From Branchipolynoe longqiensis (taxonomy: Eukaryota > Annelida > Polychaeta > Phyllodocida > Polynoidae): a DNA stretch of 64,000 nucleotides. Each line of letters opens with the position of its first letter. The first letter of the stretch is position 1. A program made the position numbers and the translations under genes. The notes beneath the pieces were generated by a model that was given only the letters and a program-made list of their open reading frames with translations, ran no database searches and was not told the origin of the DNA. Shown one piece after another: positions 21,661 to 32,699 of the stretch. Location of the stretch: positions 149,704,407-149,768,406 of the forward strand of contig CM059186.1 of NCBI GenBank assembly GCA_030323885.1. Direction: 5' to 3'.

Positions 21661-22008
21661 GGATTCTTAGGCTTTGCCTTTGTATAAATCACCTTAGATA
21701 GGCTGCCGTGACTGATAATGTCCCTTACTGACGAGGAAGCCCAGTGGCGGCGCCACCAGTCACATGGATGGAGTCAATGAGGCATAATACAGAATAATAA
21801 CATATAATACAATAAATAATTCCCTTCCGCGCCTTATGCGTTATGCATCACATATAGAACCCACAGCAGCACTCACTCCCCACAGGTTCCCAAATCCCCA
21901 CGGGTGTGTGCCACATCACCCACAATGCATTATGACCTACTCTAGTATTTCTCGTCTCGCCCTCTGTATATTATTTGCATCGTTATGAATGAGCATCATG
22001 TAGATGTA
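21660..22008. other. No gene seen
   Basis: No repeats or frames recognised. Confidence 0.3.
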
Positions 22009-22014
22009 GTTTAA

Positions 22015-22342
22015 GTTGCATAGTCCGATGAAGCATCAAAGTTTCAAAGCCAAACAATTATCCCGATTTGATTCTACATTTCTCACTTAGACATTGATGC
22101 ACTTATTAAGCATTTGTTTCCACATACGAGGGAATACTGAGTCAATCTAATAGAACCTGTTAGTGCTGAAGCTATGGTGTCAGAGCTTTGGGATGCTTGC
22201 CAAAACTAATTTGACATGTTTGTACTTCAAATATCTCAAACCCCAGACATTTAAAATAAAAGTTACTTCAAACTAAAGTAAGGTAGATTATAACAATCAA
22301 TTCAATAAATTTATCACAGATAAATGATGGTACTATGCAACT
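22015..22342 (+). mobile_element. TIR element family G, complete copy (328 bp)
   Basis: Flanked by TTAA at 22011-22014 and 22343-22346. TIRs are GTTGCATAGTCCGATG (left, lacking the first A) and the weakened TGGTACTATGCAACT (right). Non-coding. Confidence 0.85.
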
Positions 22343-22505
22343 TTAATTCTAGGATGAGAAGTTGTGTCTATAATAGCGCTCATGAATCCTGCTTGTATTA
22401 AACATTGGTCCACATAGAGAGAAATAATTAGGCCAATTGATTGACAAGTGGATCACTATAACAACAGATCCCAACTTTATTTCAGGTGGACAGAAGTGCC
22501 TGGAC

Positions 22506-22999
22506 CCGGTGTTGCAGTTTTCGCGGCACACCAGTTTGCGAGGGACACTTCCATTCAAATGCATTGTCAATGGCCTGGAGCAAATCTTCATACAGAAGAA
22601 GTGAAATATCTCTACAACCACACCACCTAGAAACAAATCCTTTGGTACACAAATAGAAAACATGTGTACCAAAACGAGTATATTAAATTGATACGGGTAG
22701 GGTTCTGGATTTCCATTAATTTTGAATAAAACTAATGTTTTGCACTGCGCATACCGTCAAACTCAAGGCATTGTCAGTGGTCATGAGCAATCTTCATACA
22801 GAAAATACAGCAAAAGTTAAATATCTCTAAAACCACACCACCTAGAAACAAATCGCTTGATACACATATAGGAAACAACTTTACCGAAAACATTATATTA
22901 AATTATATAAGGTTAGTGACAATGCTGTTCGATTTTGATGCATGCGCAGAAGCGATGTGTCCCTCACAAACTGGTGTGCCACTGAAACTGCAACACCAG
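22506..22999. mobile_element. TIR element E1 (494 bp) with ~205-bp core repeats
   Basis: Terminal inverted repeats of ~42 bp: GGTGTTGCAGTTTTCG... (22508-22549) against ...CTGAAACTGCAACACC (22956-22997), sharing GGCACACCAGTTTG and GAGGGACAC. The interior holds about 1.7 copies of a unit that includes 'CATTGTCAATGGCCTGGAGC'/'CATTGTCAGTGGTCATGAGC', 'AAATATCTCTAAAACCACAC' and 'CACCTAGAAACAAATC'. E2 has the same length and layout. No open reading frame of note and no clear target duplication. Confidence 0.82.
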
Positions 23000-24112
23000 C
23001 CCTAAAGAAAAATAGCATGTAGTAGTAGGGTGTGTGGGTAGAAAAAAGAAAGATATAGTATTAATGTAGTGCTGAAGGTATGAATGCCATCAGCTCGCCA
23101 ATAAGCAACAAGTGAGCGGTGAGCCAGAGATGGCTGAAAGAAACATGTGAAAACCCGCTGGCCAATCGGATGGATGTCACATATATCCACCCAAAGTCTA
23201 GTCCAAAAGCATAGCAGGCTGGGTTGGTGGCATGTCATTCCCCTCTGAATCAAACACAATAAAACCATTGCGTTCCAATCACATGGTGTGACGAAGTCGA
23301 AGCGTAGTCACAGCCTTCATTTAGAGAAAGCAGGGAAGCACTATGAACATTGATAGTTGGAGGCGTGTCAGGGCTCCCCACTTAAGTTGGTCACTTCCAG
23401 TCTCTGTCTCCCAAATAAGGAGTGAGGGCGGGCCAGGCCATTAATTGACACCACATCGGTTTGTCCTGCTGCTGAGAGGCCCGCCTTTGATGTGAGTGTG
23501 TTCAGGCTTGGTTGTTCAAGCGAAGCTAATTGCACAAGGCTTTGCTCGCAGATGGCTACCATGACCCTCACTTACTTACTTAGTTCCACTTGACAAATTG
23601 GGCTCAGAGCACAAACCGAGTGTTGTAGGTACACACATCTACGCAGACATTAAATATGGTAACGTTAGCTGCCCCTTAATATCTTTATTTCCCCCCATCA
23701 AAACATCGCCAAAATAATTTATTTAAGTGAATCTAATTCGTTTTGACTAACAACACAATTTCTATCCATTAGTTTTCATTTCGGCGATTTAAAGGAAATA
23801 TATTTTCAAAATTAGTTTTCATTTCATTAAGGTTTATTTGTGATATGCCAAACGCTAAATTTCACTTAATTAAAATTGGAGATTAATTGGTGATGGTTTT
23901 GAGGATGCATTTGTTTTTGAACCAACCTAAAGTGAAACTAAAATAAAATGAATTCAATGAAAGTCCCACCTTTATTGCTTTGACATAAGTATGCGCATCG
24001 CAATTCAGAGTAGTATTAATCAATTTGAGATCAAGTCAAATTTAATAAATGCAGTGAAAGTACTAAATATGTAGGACGAAAATGAATAATTAAAAGTAAA
24101 GCTTGTTCTAAT
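23000..24112. other. No gene seen; AT-rich
   Basis: 23000-23580 is unique-looking; 23660-24110 is AT-rich with recurrent TTTAAGTGAAA/AATTTCATT motifs. No coding sequence supported on either strand. Confidence 0.4.
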
Positions 24113-24114
24113 TA

Positions 24115-24400
24115 ACGATGCCTCTGGATACATTGATTTTCGTATCATCGGCTATTGGATGTATACCATTTGGAGGAAACCCGCTACCGCCACATAGGCT
24201 ACTCTTTCCGATAAGCAGCAAGGGGTATTTTATATACACTTTCCCAAACACAGGACAGCAGATGCCACAGCCTTTGATGAACCAGTTGTGGACCAGTGCT
24301 TGGAATGGAAAATAGCTCAAACTGCAAATGGGTCCACCGAGCAGGATTGATAGGATGACCGACACCTTTCCAGATGGACACGCTACCACATGAGCTACGT
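24115..24400 (-). repeat. SINE-B copy, minus orientation, head-to-head with LINE
   Basis: Reads on the minus strand from 'GTAGCTCATGTGGTA' (24381-24395) through 'TTTGAGCTATTTTCCATTCC', 'GGCTGTGGCATCTGCTGTCCTGTGTTTGGGAAAGTG' to the 3' end 'CCAGAGGCATCG'. The 5' end of the SINE abuts the 5'-truncated end of the reverse transcriptase frame. Confidence 0.85.
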
Positions 24401-25697
24401 CCTGTGTAGGTTGCTGGAATCAATAATAAGAGATTCTATCATGGCTCATCTTGTCGAAAACAACCTCCTATCAACACAGCAGCATGGCTTTGTGCAAGGA
24501 AGATCTTGTACGACCCAACTACTGGCATGTATGGATGAGTGGACCCGCGTTATTGATGACTTTGGAGATCTGGATGCTATTTATCTAGATTTCCAAAAAG
24601 CATTCGACACTGTTCCACACCAGCGACTGCTAAAAAAACTGCATGGCTATGGCATAAGAGGAGATGTCCTACACTGGATAAAGGATTTTCTGAGCAACAG
24701 AAGACAGCGAGTCATTGTAAATGGCAAACCATCAGGATGGTGCTCGGTGAAAAGCGGAATACCTCAGGGCAGCGTGCTTGGACCAGTCTTATTTGTGATA
24801 TATATCAATGACTTACCAGAGGTTGTACATTCTATGGTCCAAATGTTTGCTGATGATACCAAAGTATTCCGCCGGATGGAGAAAGGTAGTGACTCATGGG
24901 ACTTGCAGAAGGACCTCAACAACATGCAGAAGTGGTCAAGTGATTGGCAGCTGAAGTTTAATGCTTCAAAATGCAAAGTGATGCACTTAGGGGGCAAAAA
25001 CAGCAAGCACATCTATGTAATGAACGATGGTGTGAATAATGTTCCGCTCTCCGAAACAATGATAGAAAAGGACTTGGGTGTCAAGGTGGACAACAAACTG
25101 ACATTCAGCGACCACATCCAGGAAGCCGCCAACAGAGCTAATGGAATACTGGCTATCATTCGAAGATCGTACACATACCTAGACGAGGATGTTGTACGCA
25201 GACTGTACACATCCCTTGCACATCCACTTTTGGAATATGGAAATGTTGTGTGGTCACCACTCTACAGGAAGGATGCTGAGTCAATTGAGAGGATCCAAAG
25301 AAGGGCAACAAAGCTTGTACATGGATTCGATGCAATACCCTATGAACAACGTATGCGTCATTTGAAGATCCCAAGCATGTACTACAGACGGGCCCGGGGG
25401 GATATGATTGAAGTATTCAAATATCTCCATGGTATCTACAAGACAGGCGGCCCCCTTATCAGAGACTCCAACACCAGGACCAGAGGGCACTCCCTGAAGC
25501 TGAGGAAGCGGTACTCCAGACTGGACCTGCGACACAACTTTTTCAGCTTTAGGGTGGTTGACCTGTGGAATGACCTGCCGGAGAGTGTCATAGCAGCGGA
25601 GTCGGTGAACTGCTTCAAGTCCCGACTGGATGCATACTGGTCAAGCATTACATATATCTTGGAGCCAGTGACAGTTGCTACGATTGACCACATCTGA
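24390..25697 (+). CDS. Reverse transcriptase of a CR1/jockey-like LINE, 5'-truncated
   Basis: A 435-residue uninterrupted frame carrying most of a non-LTR reverse transcriptase, the enzyme that primes cDNA synthesis at a nicked genomic target. Visible in order: LCRLLESIIRDSI (5-17); QQHGFVQGRSC (30-40); the first catalytic aspartate in YLDFQKAFDT (65-74, D67); GIPQGSVLGPVLF (123-135); the catalytic FADD box (153-156, both Asp intact); WQLKFNASKCKVMHLG (186-201); PLLEYGNVVWSP and IQRRATKLV; and a C-terminal WNDLPESVI. The upstream finger motifs and the endonuclease are missing, so the copy is 5'-truncated at about 24400 and cannot be autonomous. The first methionine lies in the adjoining inverted SINE-B and is therefore accidental. 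The open, stop-free frame suggests a young insertion. Clade assignment (CR1/L2/jockey group) is from motif style; a search would settle it. Confidence 0.88.
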   Translation: MSYVLCRLLESIIRDSIMAHLVENNLLSTQQHGFVQGRSCTTQLLACMDEWTRVIDDFGDLDAIYLDFQKAFDTVPHQRLLKKLHGYGIRGDVLHWIKDFLSNRRQRVIVNGKPSGWCSVKSGIPQGSVLGPVLFVIYINDLPEVVHSMVQMFADDTKVFRRMEKGSDSWDLQKDLNNMQKWSSDWQLKFNASKCKVMHLGGKNSKHIYVMNDGVNNVPLSETMIEKDLGVKVDNKLTFSDHIQEAANRANGILAIIRRSYTYLDEDVVRRLYTSLAHPLLEYGNVVWSPLYRKDAESIERIQRRATKLVHGFDAIPYEQRMRHLKIPSMYYRRARGDMIEVFKYLHGIYKTGGPLIRDSNTRTRGHSLKLRKRYSRLDLRHNFFSFRVVDLWNDLPESVIAAESVNCFKSRLDAYWSSITYILEPVTVATIDHI

Positions 25698-25786
25698 AGA
25701 ACTGTCTCCATTTCAATTAATTAAGAGTGGCTAACAGGTCCAAGGCCTATTATAGCTGTATCCTATTGATTGATTGATTGATTGAC
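25698..25786 (+). other. 3' UTR and (TTGA)n tail of the LINE
   Basis: About 70 bases after the stop codon lead to four to five copies of TTGA (25766-25785), the kind of short tandem tail at which CR1-like LINEs end. Confidence 0.7.
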
Positions 25787-26270
25787 GTCCCGCTCCCCTA
25801 AAAAAAGAATAATTAAAGCCATGCAGGATGACCGAATGACCTGAGTGCCCACTTATCGTATGGCAAGTTGCAGTATTTGATACACAGTGATTCAACTCTG
25901 ACTGAGTCAAGTAAATAACTTAAAGATGTATACCTGTCACTACCTAGCCTGGTGCACAGTATTACTAGGATCAGCCAAAAAGGAGCAGTAAAATGAGAAA
26001 GACCAATCTTCCGAAGTTGAAATTTACCCTGCTTAATGAACGAATGAAATGAAATGAAAAATGAAAATAAAGAAAAGGATTTTCTAATAAAACAGATAAA
26101 TGGTAGGAACTGTTGCTCTATTTTGTAATGGAACTGTGATTTTAAGAACAGATCTAATATTTGGACTAAATATTTGTATTTTTACACGGAGAGTTGTCAG
26201 AACAGTACCGAGATCGATCCATCTTTACAGTCACGTTGCCGTGTCATCAGTCCCTATCAGTCAAGTCTGA
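25787..26270. other. No gene; SINE-A fragment
   Basis: A short plus-strand SINE-A piece lies at about 25895-25975 ('GACTGAGTCAAGTAAATAACTTAAAGATGTATACCTGTCACTACCTAGCCTGG'). The rest is AT-rich with GAAATGAAA repeats. Confidence 0.5.
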
Positions 26271-26274
26271 AGCC

Positions 26275-26605
26275 TGACAGCCTTGACCTTCGCCATGGTT
26301 AGGTGACTTTCTGTAGGATTTCCACCAGCAATCCGCCCTCTGACGGCAGTGGCAAGAACTAATGTGGGTAGTCGCTCACTATGCAGCAGGCTCCATGGGA
26401 AAGGTGTAATAGAGGATTTCCACAACCAACTCACCCTCTGACAGCAGTGGAGAAGAACTAATGTAACTGCATGTTCTGTGGGAAAGGTTTTATATTCTAG
26501 AACATTTCCGCCACCAACCAGCCCTCCGACGGCAGTGGCAAGAACTAAGGTTGTGCGTAGCAGTTCATTGTGCAGCGTGCTCCATTGAAAAGGTCTATTG
26601 GCGTT
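26275..26605 (+). repeat. Satellite H (~97-bp unit), three units
   Basis: Units contain 'GATTTCCNCCANCAAYCNGCCCTCTGACGGCAGTGGCAAGAACTAATGT', then 'CAGCNTGCTCCATGGGAAAGG'. Anchors at about 26335, 26434 and 26521 give spacing of 85-100 bp. Related blocks: 30010-30425 (minus), 33570-33785 (plus), and a relic near 36450-36545. Confidence 0.75.
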
Positions 26606-27095
26606 TGTTTTCAATGAAGAGTGGCTTCTCCAGATATAGACATTGACACGGTGAAAGTCAGTGTCAGTTATCATATGGATAAGGGGAATGTATATCATAA
26701 GAATTTTGCTTCTTTCATTCTCCTTTTCTTCATCCACTGTAATTAAGTTTCCTGGAAAATGTAAATGTATATAATGAGGATGTCTAAATAAACGTTATTG
26801 AATTGAATGTGTTGAGGTTTGAGATATTTTAGCTATATTTTGCCGTGAATATGGATGGTTTTTATTGCTGACATTCTAAGAACTCGCCCATGGCCAATAT
26901 GACGTCAGTGTAGCTTCGAACTTTCTACAATGTGGTCGCAGCTTTAAATCGAGAACAAAATATTGTCTATACTCGCAACTACCTAGCTACTTATTAATAA
27001 TTATATTACTAACAATAATTCTGCAAATTCAATACAGTGCCCTCACCGCTATGTTCCATTCTAAGACAATGTGTGATAAACCCACATGACAATAT
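26605..27095. other. No gene seen
   Basis: AT-rich; no recognisable feature. Confidence 0.3.
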
Positions 27096-27099
27096 TTAC

Positions 27100-27395
27100 A
27101 TCTTTAAAATAGTTCTAGAATAGACAAATTCCAGTTACCATGAAAAGCTACCATAAACAGGTTACTTTTGAGCACAGATTAATCTTTTTTTTCTGGAAAT
27201 GCTGCTTTTGTTACATCCTTTGACAACCTATTCCATGAAGTAGGACGTGCCACAGAGAAAGCATAATCACCATTTGATTTTAGTCTAGACACCGGGATAC
27301 GTAATAATATCTGACTTGATGAGCCGAGAGATTGGGATGACTGCTTGATGGACAACAGATTGCATAGATATTCTGATGCTTTACTCCTGATGGTC
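27100..27395 (-). pseudogene. LINE ORF2 C-terminal fragment, third lineage
   Basis: On the minus strand from about 27390 the translation runs ASEYLCNLLSIKQ, then SSSQILLRIPVSRLKSN, then GDYAFSVARPTSWNRLS, reaching a stop at about 27186 after AAFPEKKD. After the stop, SVLKSNLFMVAFHGN continues the family pattern. This 'YL..LL...R.LRSS...L..P..RLK..G.RAFSVA.P.LWN.LP..FK..LK..LF' order is the C-terminal end of jockey/CR1-type LINE polyproteins. No catalytic domain remains. It was too short and broken to stand out as an open frame. Host sequence resumes near 27100. Confidence 0.7.
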
Positions 27396-27434
27396 TAGTG
27401 TGGGGTGTGTTTTTGCAAACAAAATGAATTTGAT

Positions 27435-27593
27435 GCATAGAGGAGACCTCGAACCAATATGCCTGCCATTCCGGGCAAGAGTCATAACCATTAGTCTATC
27501 TAGGCTCCTCGGTTTGTCGCCTACTCTTCCTATTTATGTGGCATTTCACCGGACGAGATGAGTGCAACTCACTACACTCTGTAATGGTGCTGT
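27435..27593 (-). repeat. SINE-C unit
   Basis: Minus-strand tRNA-like block: 'GCCTAGATAGACTAATGGTTATGAC' then 'GAATGGCAGGCATATTGGTTCGAGG' and leader 'GAGTGTAGTGAGTTGCACTCATC'. Cut at 27593, where element F1 begins. Confidence 0.75.
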
Positions 27594-28124
27594 CACATTA
27601 TGATGTATCTCGCCGGTGCGCCGCCAGTGCGCAAAATCACTTTTAATCGTCGAGAGACGTCAAACTTTTCGGTGTCAGCGCAATGTATTGGTAATGTGTG
27701 GCCGACGTTGTGGTAAAAGTTTGGCACACCATCCTGATATGACCTTAGATGTTGGTAGGACATAAAACAACATTAAGCAACCATTTGGCACAACATGTGG
27801 GAACGAGCCTCATGCGCGGGTGGCATGTGCCTACTGTTCGCATAATGATATTCCAGCGCGTTTAACATATTTTGATGGGCCCCTAACATAGCCATAACGT
27901 TGGCACCCGCGCGTTGTTGCATGTCCAAAGTTTTGTGCAAGCACAAAACCTTCGACGTGCGATGACGCGCACCGCCAATCATCGCCGATCGTCGCCGTCC
28001 ATCAACGAATACCAACGCGCGCCTAACGCGTGCATAACACTTCCTGACGTATCCCGATGTTGCGGCAAAAAATCACACACGTCGGCGCACGTTGGCGAGA
28101 AACATCGTAATGTGACAGCCCCAT
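27594..28124. mobile_element. CpG-rich TIR element F1 (531 bp), carries a SINE tail
   Basis: TIRs: left ATGGTGCTGTCACATTATGA (27594-27613), right ...CGTAATGTGACAGCCCCAT (28124). Interior is rich in CG dinucleotides (GCGC, CGTCG, CGACG). A 55-bp SINE-A tail (27729-27783) sits between copies of TTTGGCACA. A hairpin, GTTTTGTGC against GCACAAAAC, lies at about 27929-27950. Open frames in it (27773-28015, 27979-28278) are not gene-like. Confidence 0.8.
27729..27783 (+). repeat. SINE-A tail insertion inside F1
   Basis: Only the last ~50 bases of SINE-A (CATCCTGATATGACCTTAGA onward, then GGACATAAAAC), flanked by a 9-bp direct repeat TTTGGCACA (27720-27728 and 27784-27792). Confidence 0.85.
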
Positions 28125-28129
28125 ACTGG

Positions 28130-28435
28130 TATATGTAGCATAAGAAGGACTGGATGCGCTGAGTGCTTGGTAGGTCCTGGTTTATTCTGGGGCCTGACTC
28201 CCCCACGGACCACAATGACGTCATTCGGGGTACCACGCCACGTGGAGGACTAACGACCCGATCACTCAATCTATGCACATGTCACATTTCCCTTTTTTCA
28301 AATAACAAGTATATGTAAATTGCCATTAACACCAATTATAATGATACATTGGAATGTTAATATATCTTTAAGCGTTATATCGAAAACTCTTCGTATCGTG
28401 GCATATCATAAAATGTTAACTTAATCTGTATATAT
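28130..28435. other. No gene seen
   Basis: No recognisable feature. Confidence 0.3.
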
Positions 28436-28439
28436 CACA

Positions 28440-28830
28440 CACTCGTTCCCCTGGAATTGTAAGTGTCATATTAAATCAAATAACTAGGTAGTGCACTTAC
28501 ATTACATTCACAGGGAAGGGTAAGAACTATGCAAAACATAATATGTACGGAATCCGGGTCATGGCTTCAATGTTGTGAGGTGAGTTTTCTTATTTTCGCA
28601 AATAAAGCGAAGTATCTTATGGAAAGCAGCTTTTTTTTCTTTCTTTTTTTTGTGGTAAAGTATTTATTCATCTGAATATGACATTTGTCAGCTTTCGAAC
28701 CCACACTACTGCCATTCCGGGGCTAGCGCGTTAACCCTTAATCCATTTAGGATCCCTGAGGCAATCAACATACCCACTCCCACCTGTGTATGTGAAATTT
28801 CACTACAATAGCTTTTACAGGCGGTTCATA
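28440..28830 (-). repeat. SINE-C unit, with an A/T-rich interruption
   Basis: Flank 'CCCTGGAATTGTAAGTGTCAT..TAGGTAGTGCACTTACATT..CACAGGGAAGG' (28449-28522), a CTTTTTTTTC-rich interruption at 28600-28690, then the tRNA-like block in minus orientation (28690-28770, GTGGGTTCGAAAGC). Confidence 0.7.
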
Positions 28831-28872
28831 CAATCTTGAACTCAATATGCTGCTTTACTTGCAGGCAAACCG

Positions 28873-29200
28873 GACTGGGTGGCCGAATGGGTAGAGCACA
28901 GGCCTCCCCTGCGGGAGATCGGGGTGTCTGATTCCTGGTCGAGTCAAATCAATGACTTACAAAATTTATACTTGTCACTTCCTAGCCTGGCGCTCAGCAT
29001 TAATAGGATAGGGCACAGACTGGTTAGCTCGGTGTCAGGATAATGTGACAGTGGGATATTAGGTCATGGTGCTGGTGACTTGATTTCCCAGTGGGGCAGC
29101 ACTATGAAGTCACCATGAGCGTGCACTGTAACAAGTCAGTACCCATCCTGATATGACCTTAGATGTTGCCAGGACATAAAATTCCAAAAACCAACCTGCA
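28873..29200 (+). repeat. SINE-A, full length
   Basis: The best full copy. Head GGGTGGCCGAATGGGTAGAG with A-box, GATTCCTGGTCGAGTC at the B-box, then body and the tail 'CCTGATATGACCTTAGATG', 'TTGCCAGGACATAAAATTCC'. No LINE in this window has the same 3' end, so the mobilising partner is not seen. Confidence 0.92.
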
Positions 29201-30005
29201 GCCAAAGTGTAATTTCTGAAGAACTGGTGTGATACTGCTGATAATATCAGCCTATTTCCGGCACCACCACACTCCACACTCCACGCGCATGCGTCACCAG
29301 CACACCTGTTAACACGCATGCACGTCAGCATCTGAGGACAATGGCAGTCACACCACACCGTTCATAACCCACCGCGACCGGCTGTTTATTTTTACCTGTG
29401 CCAACACCGTGTGATATCTTAATGGCCGATTCTATCGCCAGGGGGGAGCCATGCAGATTGGCATATGGATGCGAGGCTCATTAGGAGGCCATTGGGGGAC
29501 GCTCCTTTGCGAATAATAAAAGTGGGTTTTTATGTAACCAACAAAAAAGAAAGAAAAAAGAAAGAAAAACTAAAAATCAATCTGTACCCGTGATAGGGGC
29601 ATTGCCTTTATGGATAATTTCTATAAATAGAGTGGCATAAAAAGGACGGCCCCCTTACTCCGTCCCTCCCCCAACGCCCACCCACACTCACATCTACACC
29701 CACATCCACTCCTGCCCGCACCCCCACCTCCAACCCCGCCCCCGCACACCACTCGCTCTCCCCTGCTATACCAGCTCTGTGATTGTGCCTCCCCTTGTTC
29801 ACGCCCACTGCCAAGTGTATATCGCCACACGCCTGTCTACCACCATTGATTTGAGCCGCCATAGTATAGGTTTATATGGGAATAGCGCCAGCCATGCCTT
29901 ATATTAGGCAAACACGCTGTGTGCATAGTAGCATTGCTCACTGGGAGGTATCCACAGGTGATACAGTGTGTGGGGGCTGTCTAGAGAGTCAAATATACCT
30001 TTTTT
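29200..30005. other. No gene seen
   Basis: Includes an A/G-rich run at 29545-29570 and C-rich DNA with (CCCACAC)-like repeats at 29650-29760. Open frames there are low-complexity. Confidence 0.4.
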
Positions 30006-30009
30006 CCCA

Positions 30010-30425
30010 CGGGGCATGCACAGTGAGCTGCCACCCACAGCATTAGTTTCTTGCCACTGCCACCAGAGGGCGGGTTGCTGGTGGAAATCTTTTACCGAGT
30101 CCTTTTCCATAGAGCATGTTGTACACTGAGTTGATACTCGCTACAGTTGCTGCCGATGTCTGAGGGCCGGTTTGTGGTAGAAATCTTTTACCGAGTCCTT
30201 TTTCCATAAAGCATGTTGTACACTGAGTTGATACTAGCTACAGTTGCTGACGATGTCTGATGGCCGGTTTGTGGTGGAAATCTTTTACCGAGTACTTTTC
30301 CAGAGAGCATGTTGTACAGTGAGTTGATACTTGCTACAGTTGCTGCCGATGTCTGAGGGCCGGTTTGTGGTGGAAATCTTCTACAAGACCTTTTTCCACA
30401 GAGCACGCTGCACCATGATATACTA
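30010..30425 (-). repeat. Satellite H, four units, minus orientation
   Basis: GATGTCTGAGGGCCGGTTTG anchors at about 30155, 30252 and 30348 give a 97-bp period. The left-most unit (30010-30090) is closest to the 26275-26605 block (CTTGCCACTGCCACCAGAGGGCGGG). Confidence 0.85.
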
Positions 30426-31770
30426 TCCAAAGCAGTAGTTATTTCCGCCGCCGTTCATCAGTTTGGGGTAACATTTATGACATATGACTAACTTTAGGAG
30501 ATATCTGAAGTGAAAGCATATCAAATAAGATTCGGCAAGCGCACCAATACTTCTGTAGTTGAAACCCAGCTTCCCATCTCATGATGGTCACGTGATAGAT
30601 AGTCTGAGTAGCTTGCTCCCTCCTATCCTTTGCCTATGATGACACCACAATGACTTCAAGCTTATGTGGCTAATTGTCTTGAATGAGCGAGGTTGCTCAT
30701 TCGGTGTCATTGCTGGACATGGCAGGCTCAAGGCTGAAGCCCTCCCCCCCCCCCTGCCACTACTGTGGTGGTGGTGGTGGTGGGGGGGGGGGGGGTGAGT
30801 GATGAGGGGGGGAGAGGGGGGAAGCCTTCTTCCCCCCTCCAGCCTATATAACAACTCCTGCCAACCATCATGGCTAGGCACTATCCTGGGGTCTTCCGGA
30901 GCCACCGAAGCTAGTCAGTCTTCTCCAAACGCCTGCACTGACCACTTCCCACCTTCAACTTTACCCACCCACCCACACCTGCAGTTGATTGTGCCCACAA
31001 CAATCAACAAAACCAAAAACCAATCAAGCATTTAAACTAAAAAATAAAGAATACCATCTAATGAGCGACTGACACCTGCGCAGTTAACAGATCACACCTA
31101 CTTAAATGTCACATTTCTGATAATTTACCCTCTACCGTTATCTCATATTTTTATCATTAACTATTGCTATTGTACTTTAACGTAATTGATTACTAGTTTG
31201 TTAAATCGTTCACATGACTCATATGCCCTCATCACATTTCATTTTCCCAATATATCGGGGCCTTCACTCGTTCGCTTCTTGACCGATGATACACAGTCAA
31301 TGTACATGCCGCCGGGCGGGCAGCGCCCGAATAAAAGCCTTGATTAACCCACTCATGCCTCTGAGTCAGCTGTGCCCGTGAGCAATGTATGCAAGCATTG
31401 AGACTGACCTTGGCGCTTATTTATCACCTTACCCTTACAACAATAATTGCTCCGTATTCCTGACTATTGGAAAAGGAATATGTTACACTTTACTCAGAAT
31501 ATGCTAAACTAGCACATACCTCTGTGCAGGACCCCTCTAGACACACTGATGTGCCATAAAATGTTCAGGGGCATCCTGGACCCTGACTATCCTACACATG
31601 ATATACACAATTAGGACAAGGCTAATGACAGGTAATGCGATTAGCCTAGACTTTGAGCAATATCCGTGCTCTAGGGCTTTTGTAAGTTTGTTCTGCAAAT
31701 GCTTGGTTTAATAAATTCATTAATTATTCCTTTCATGCTTCCCAAATTCAAAGTCCTTTATGCCTTATGT
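30425..31770. other. No gene seen; poly-C/GGT microsatellite
   Basis: A C-run, (GGT)n and G-run composite lies at 30745-30800, followed by G/A-rich DNA. 31000-31770 is AT-rich and unremarkable. An E-box (GTCACGTGAT) is at 30589. Confidence 0.4.
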
Positions 31771-31773
31771 CAG

Positions 31774-32030
31774 AGCAGTGACTTAAAAATTGATACTTGT
31801 TGCTTCCTAGCCAGTCACTCGGCATTATTAGGATAGGGCAAGGACTGGTTGGTCCAGTGTCAGGATAATGTGACTGAGTGGGACATCAGGTCTTGGTACT
31901 GGTGGCCTGGTCTCCTAGTGAGGCAGGACTAAAGTCGCCATGAGTGTGCACTGTCGCAAGTCGGTACCCGTCCTGATATGACCTTGGATGTTGCCAGGTC
32001 GTTAAACTCCAACAACCAATTAACCATCTG
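31774..32030 (+). repeat. SINE-A, 5'-truncated
   Basis: Starts at 'AGTGACTTAAAAATTGATAC' (head missing) and runs to 'TCGTTAAACTCCAACAACCA'. Typical LINE-driven 5' truncation. Confidence 0.88.
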
Positions 32031-32233
32031 GTGATGTCCTTCGATTTTAATAATGAATCAAATAATGCTAAGAATAAGCTCTTAACATGGTTTTGATTAG
32101 CTTTTTTTGCTGTTGTTGGAAAAGCAGAATATGGTTTTTTTCCTATCACCCAGGTACTCGTCTTCCAGCCACAGACACTGCATTATAGATAGGTATTTCC
32201 ATAGGGACCTAGGTAGGGAATATGATAAATTCA

Positions 32234-32577
32234 AGCTGCATAGTCCGATGAAGCAGCAACATTTCAAAACCAAAACAATTATCTAGATTTGCTTCTACAT
32301 ATCTAACTTAGATACAGATGCGCATATTAAACATTTGTTGCCGCATAGAAGGAAACACTAAATTAATAGAACCTGCTACTGCAGAAGCCTATGGTGTCAG
32401 AGTTTTGGCATGGTTGCCAAAATTAATCTTCCATGTTTGCCCTTCAAATATCTCAAAGGTTAGCCATTTAAAATAAAAGTTACACCGAATGAAAGTAAAG
32501 TAGATTATAACAATCAATTTATAATTTATTCATCTCAGAAAAATGAGAGAAACTCAAAACCATCGAACTATGCAACT
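32234..32577 (+). mobile_element. TIR element family G, complete copy (344 bp)
   Basis: Left TIR AGCTGCATAGTCCGATG after TTCA (32230-32233, a one-base change from TTAA), right TIR CATCGAACTATGCAACT followed by TTAA (32578-32581). Confidence 0.87.
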
Positions 32578-32699
32578 TTAAGAGGAATTGTACATTAAAA
32601 AATCCATTAACAGATATAATGCTGCACTGCTTTGAATGTTCATTGGCAAGAAGCGTTCTGTTTCCAATGGTCCATGTACACAGCTTGGGTTGAAGCATA

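Noticed and set aside
21285..21701. 138-codon plus-strand frame
   Set aside because: Antisense of the LINE C-terminus read on the minus strand with recognisable motifs.
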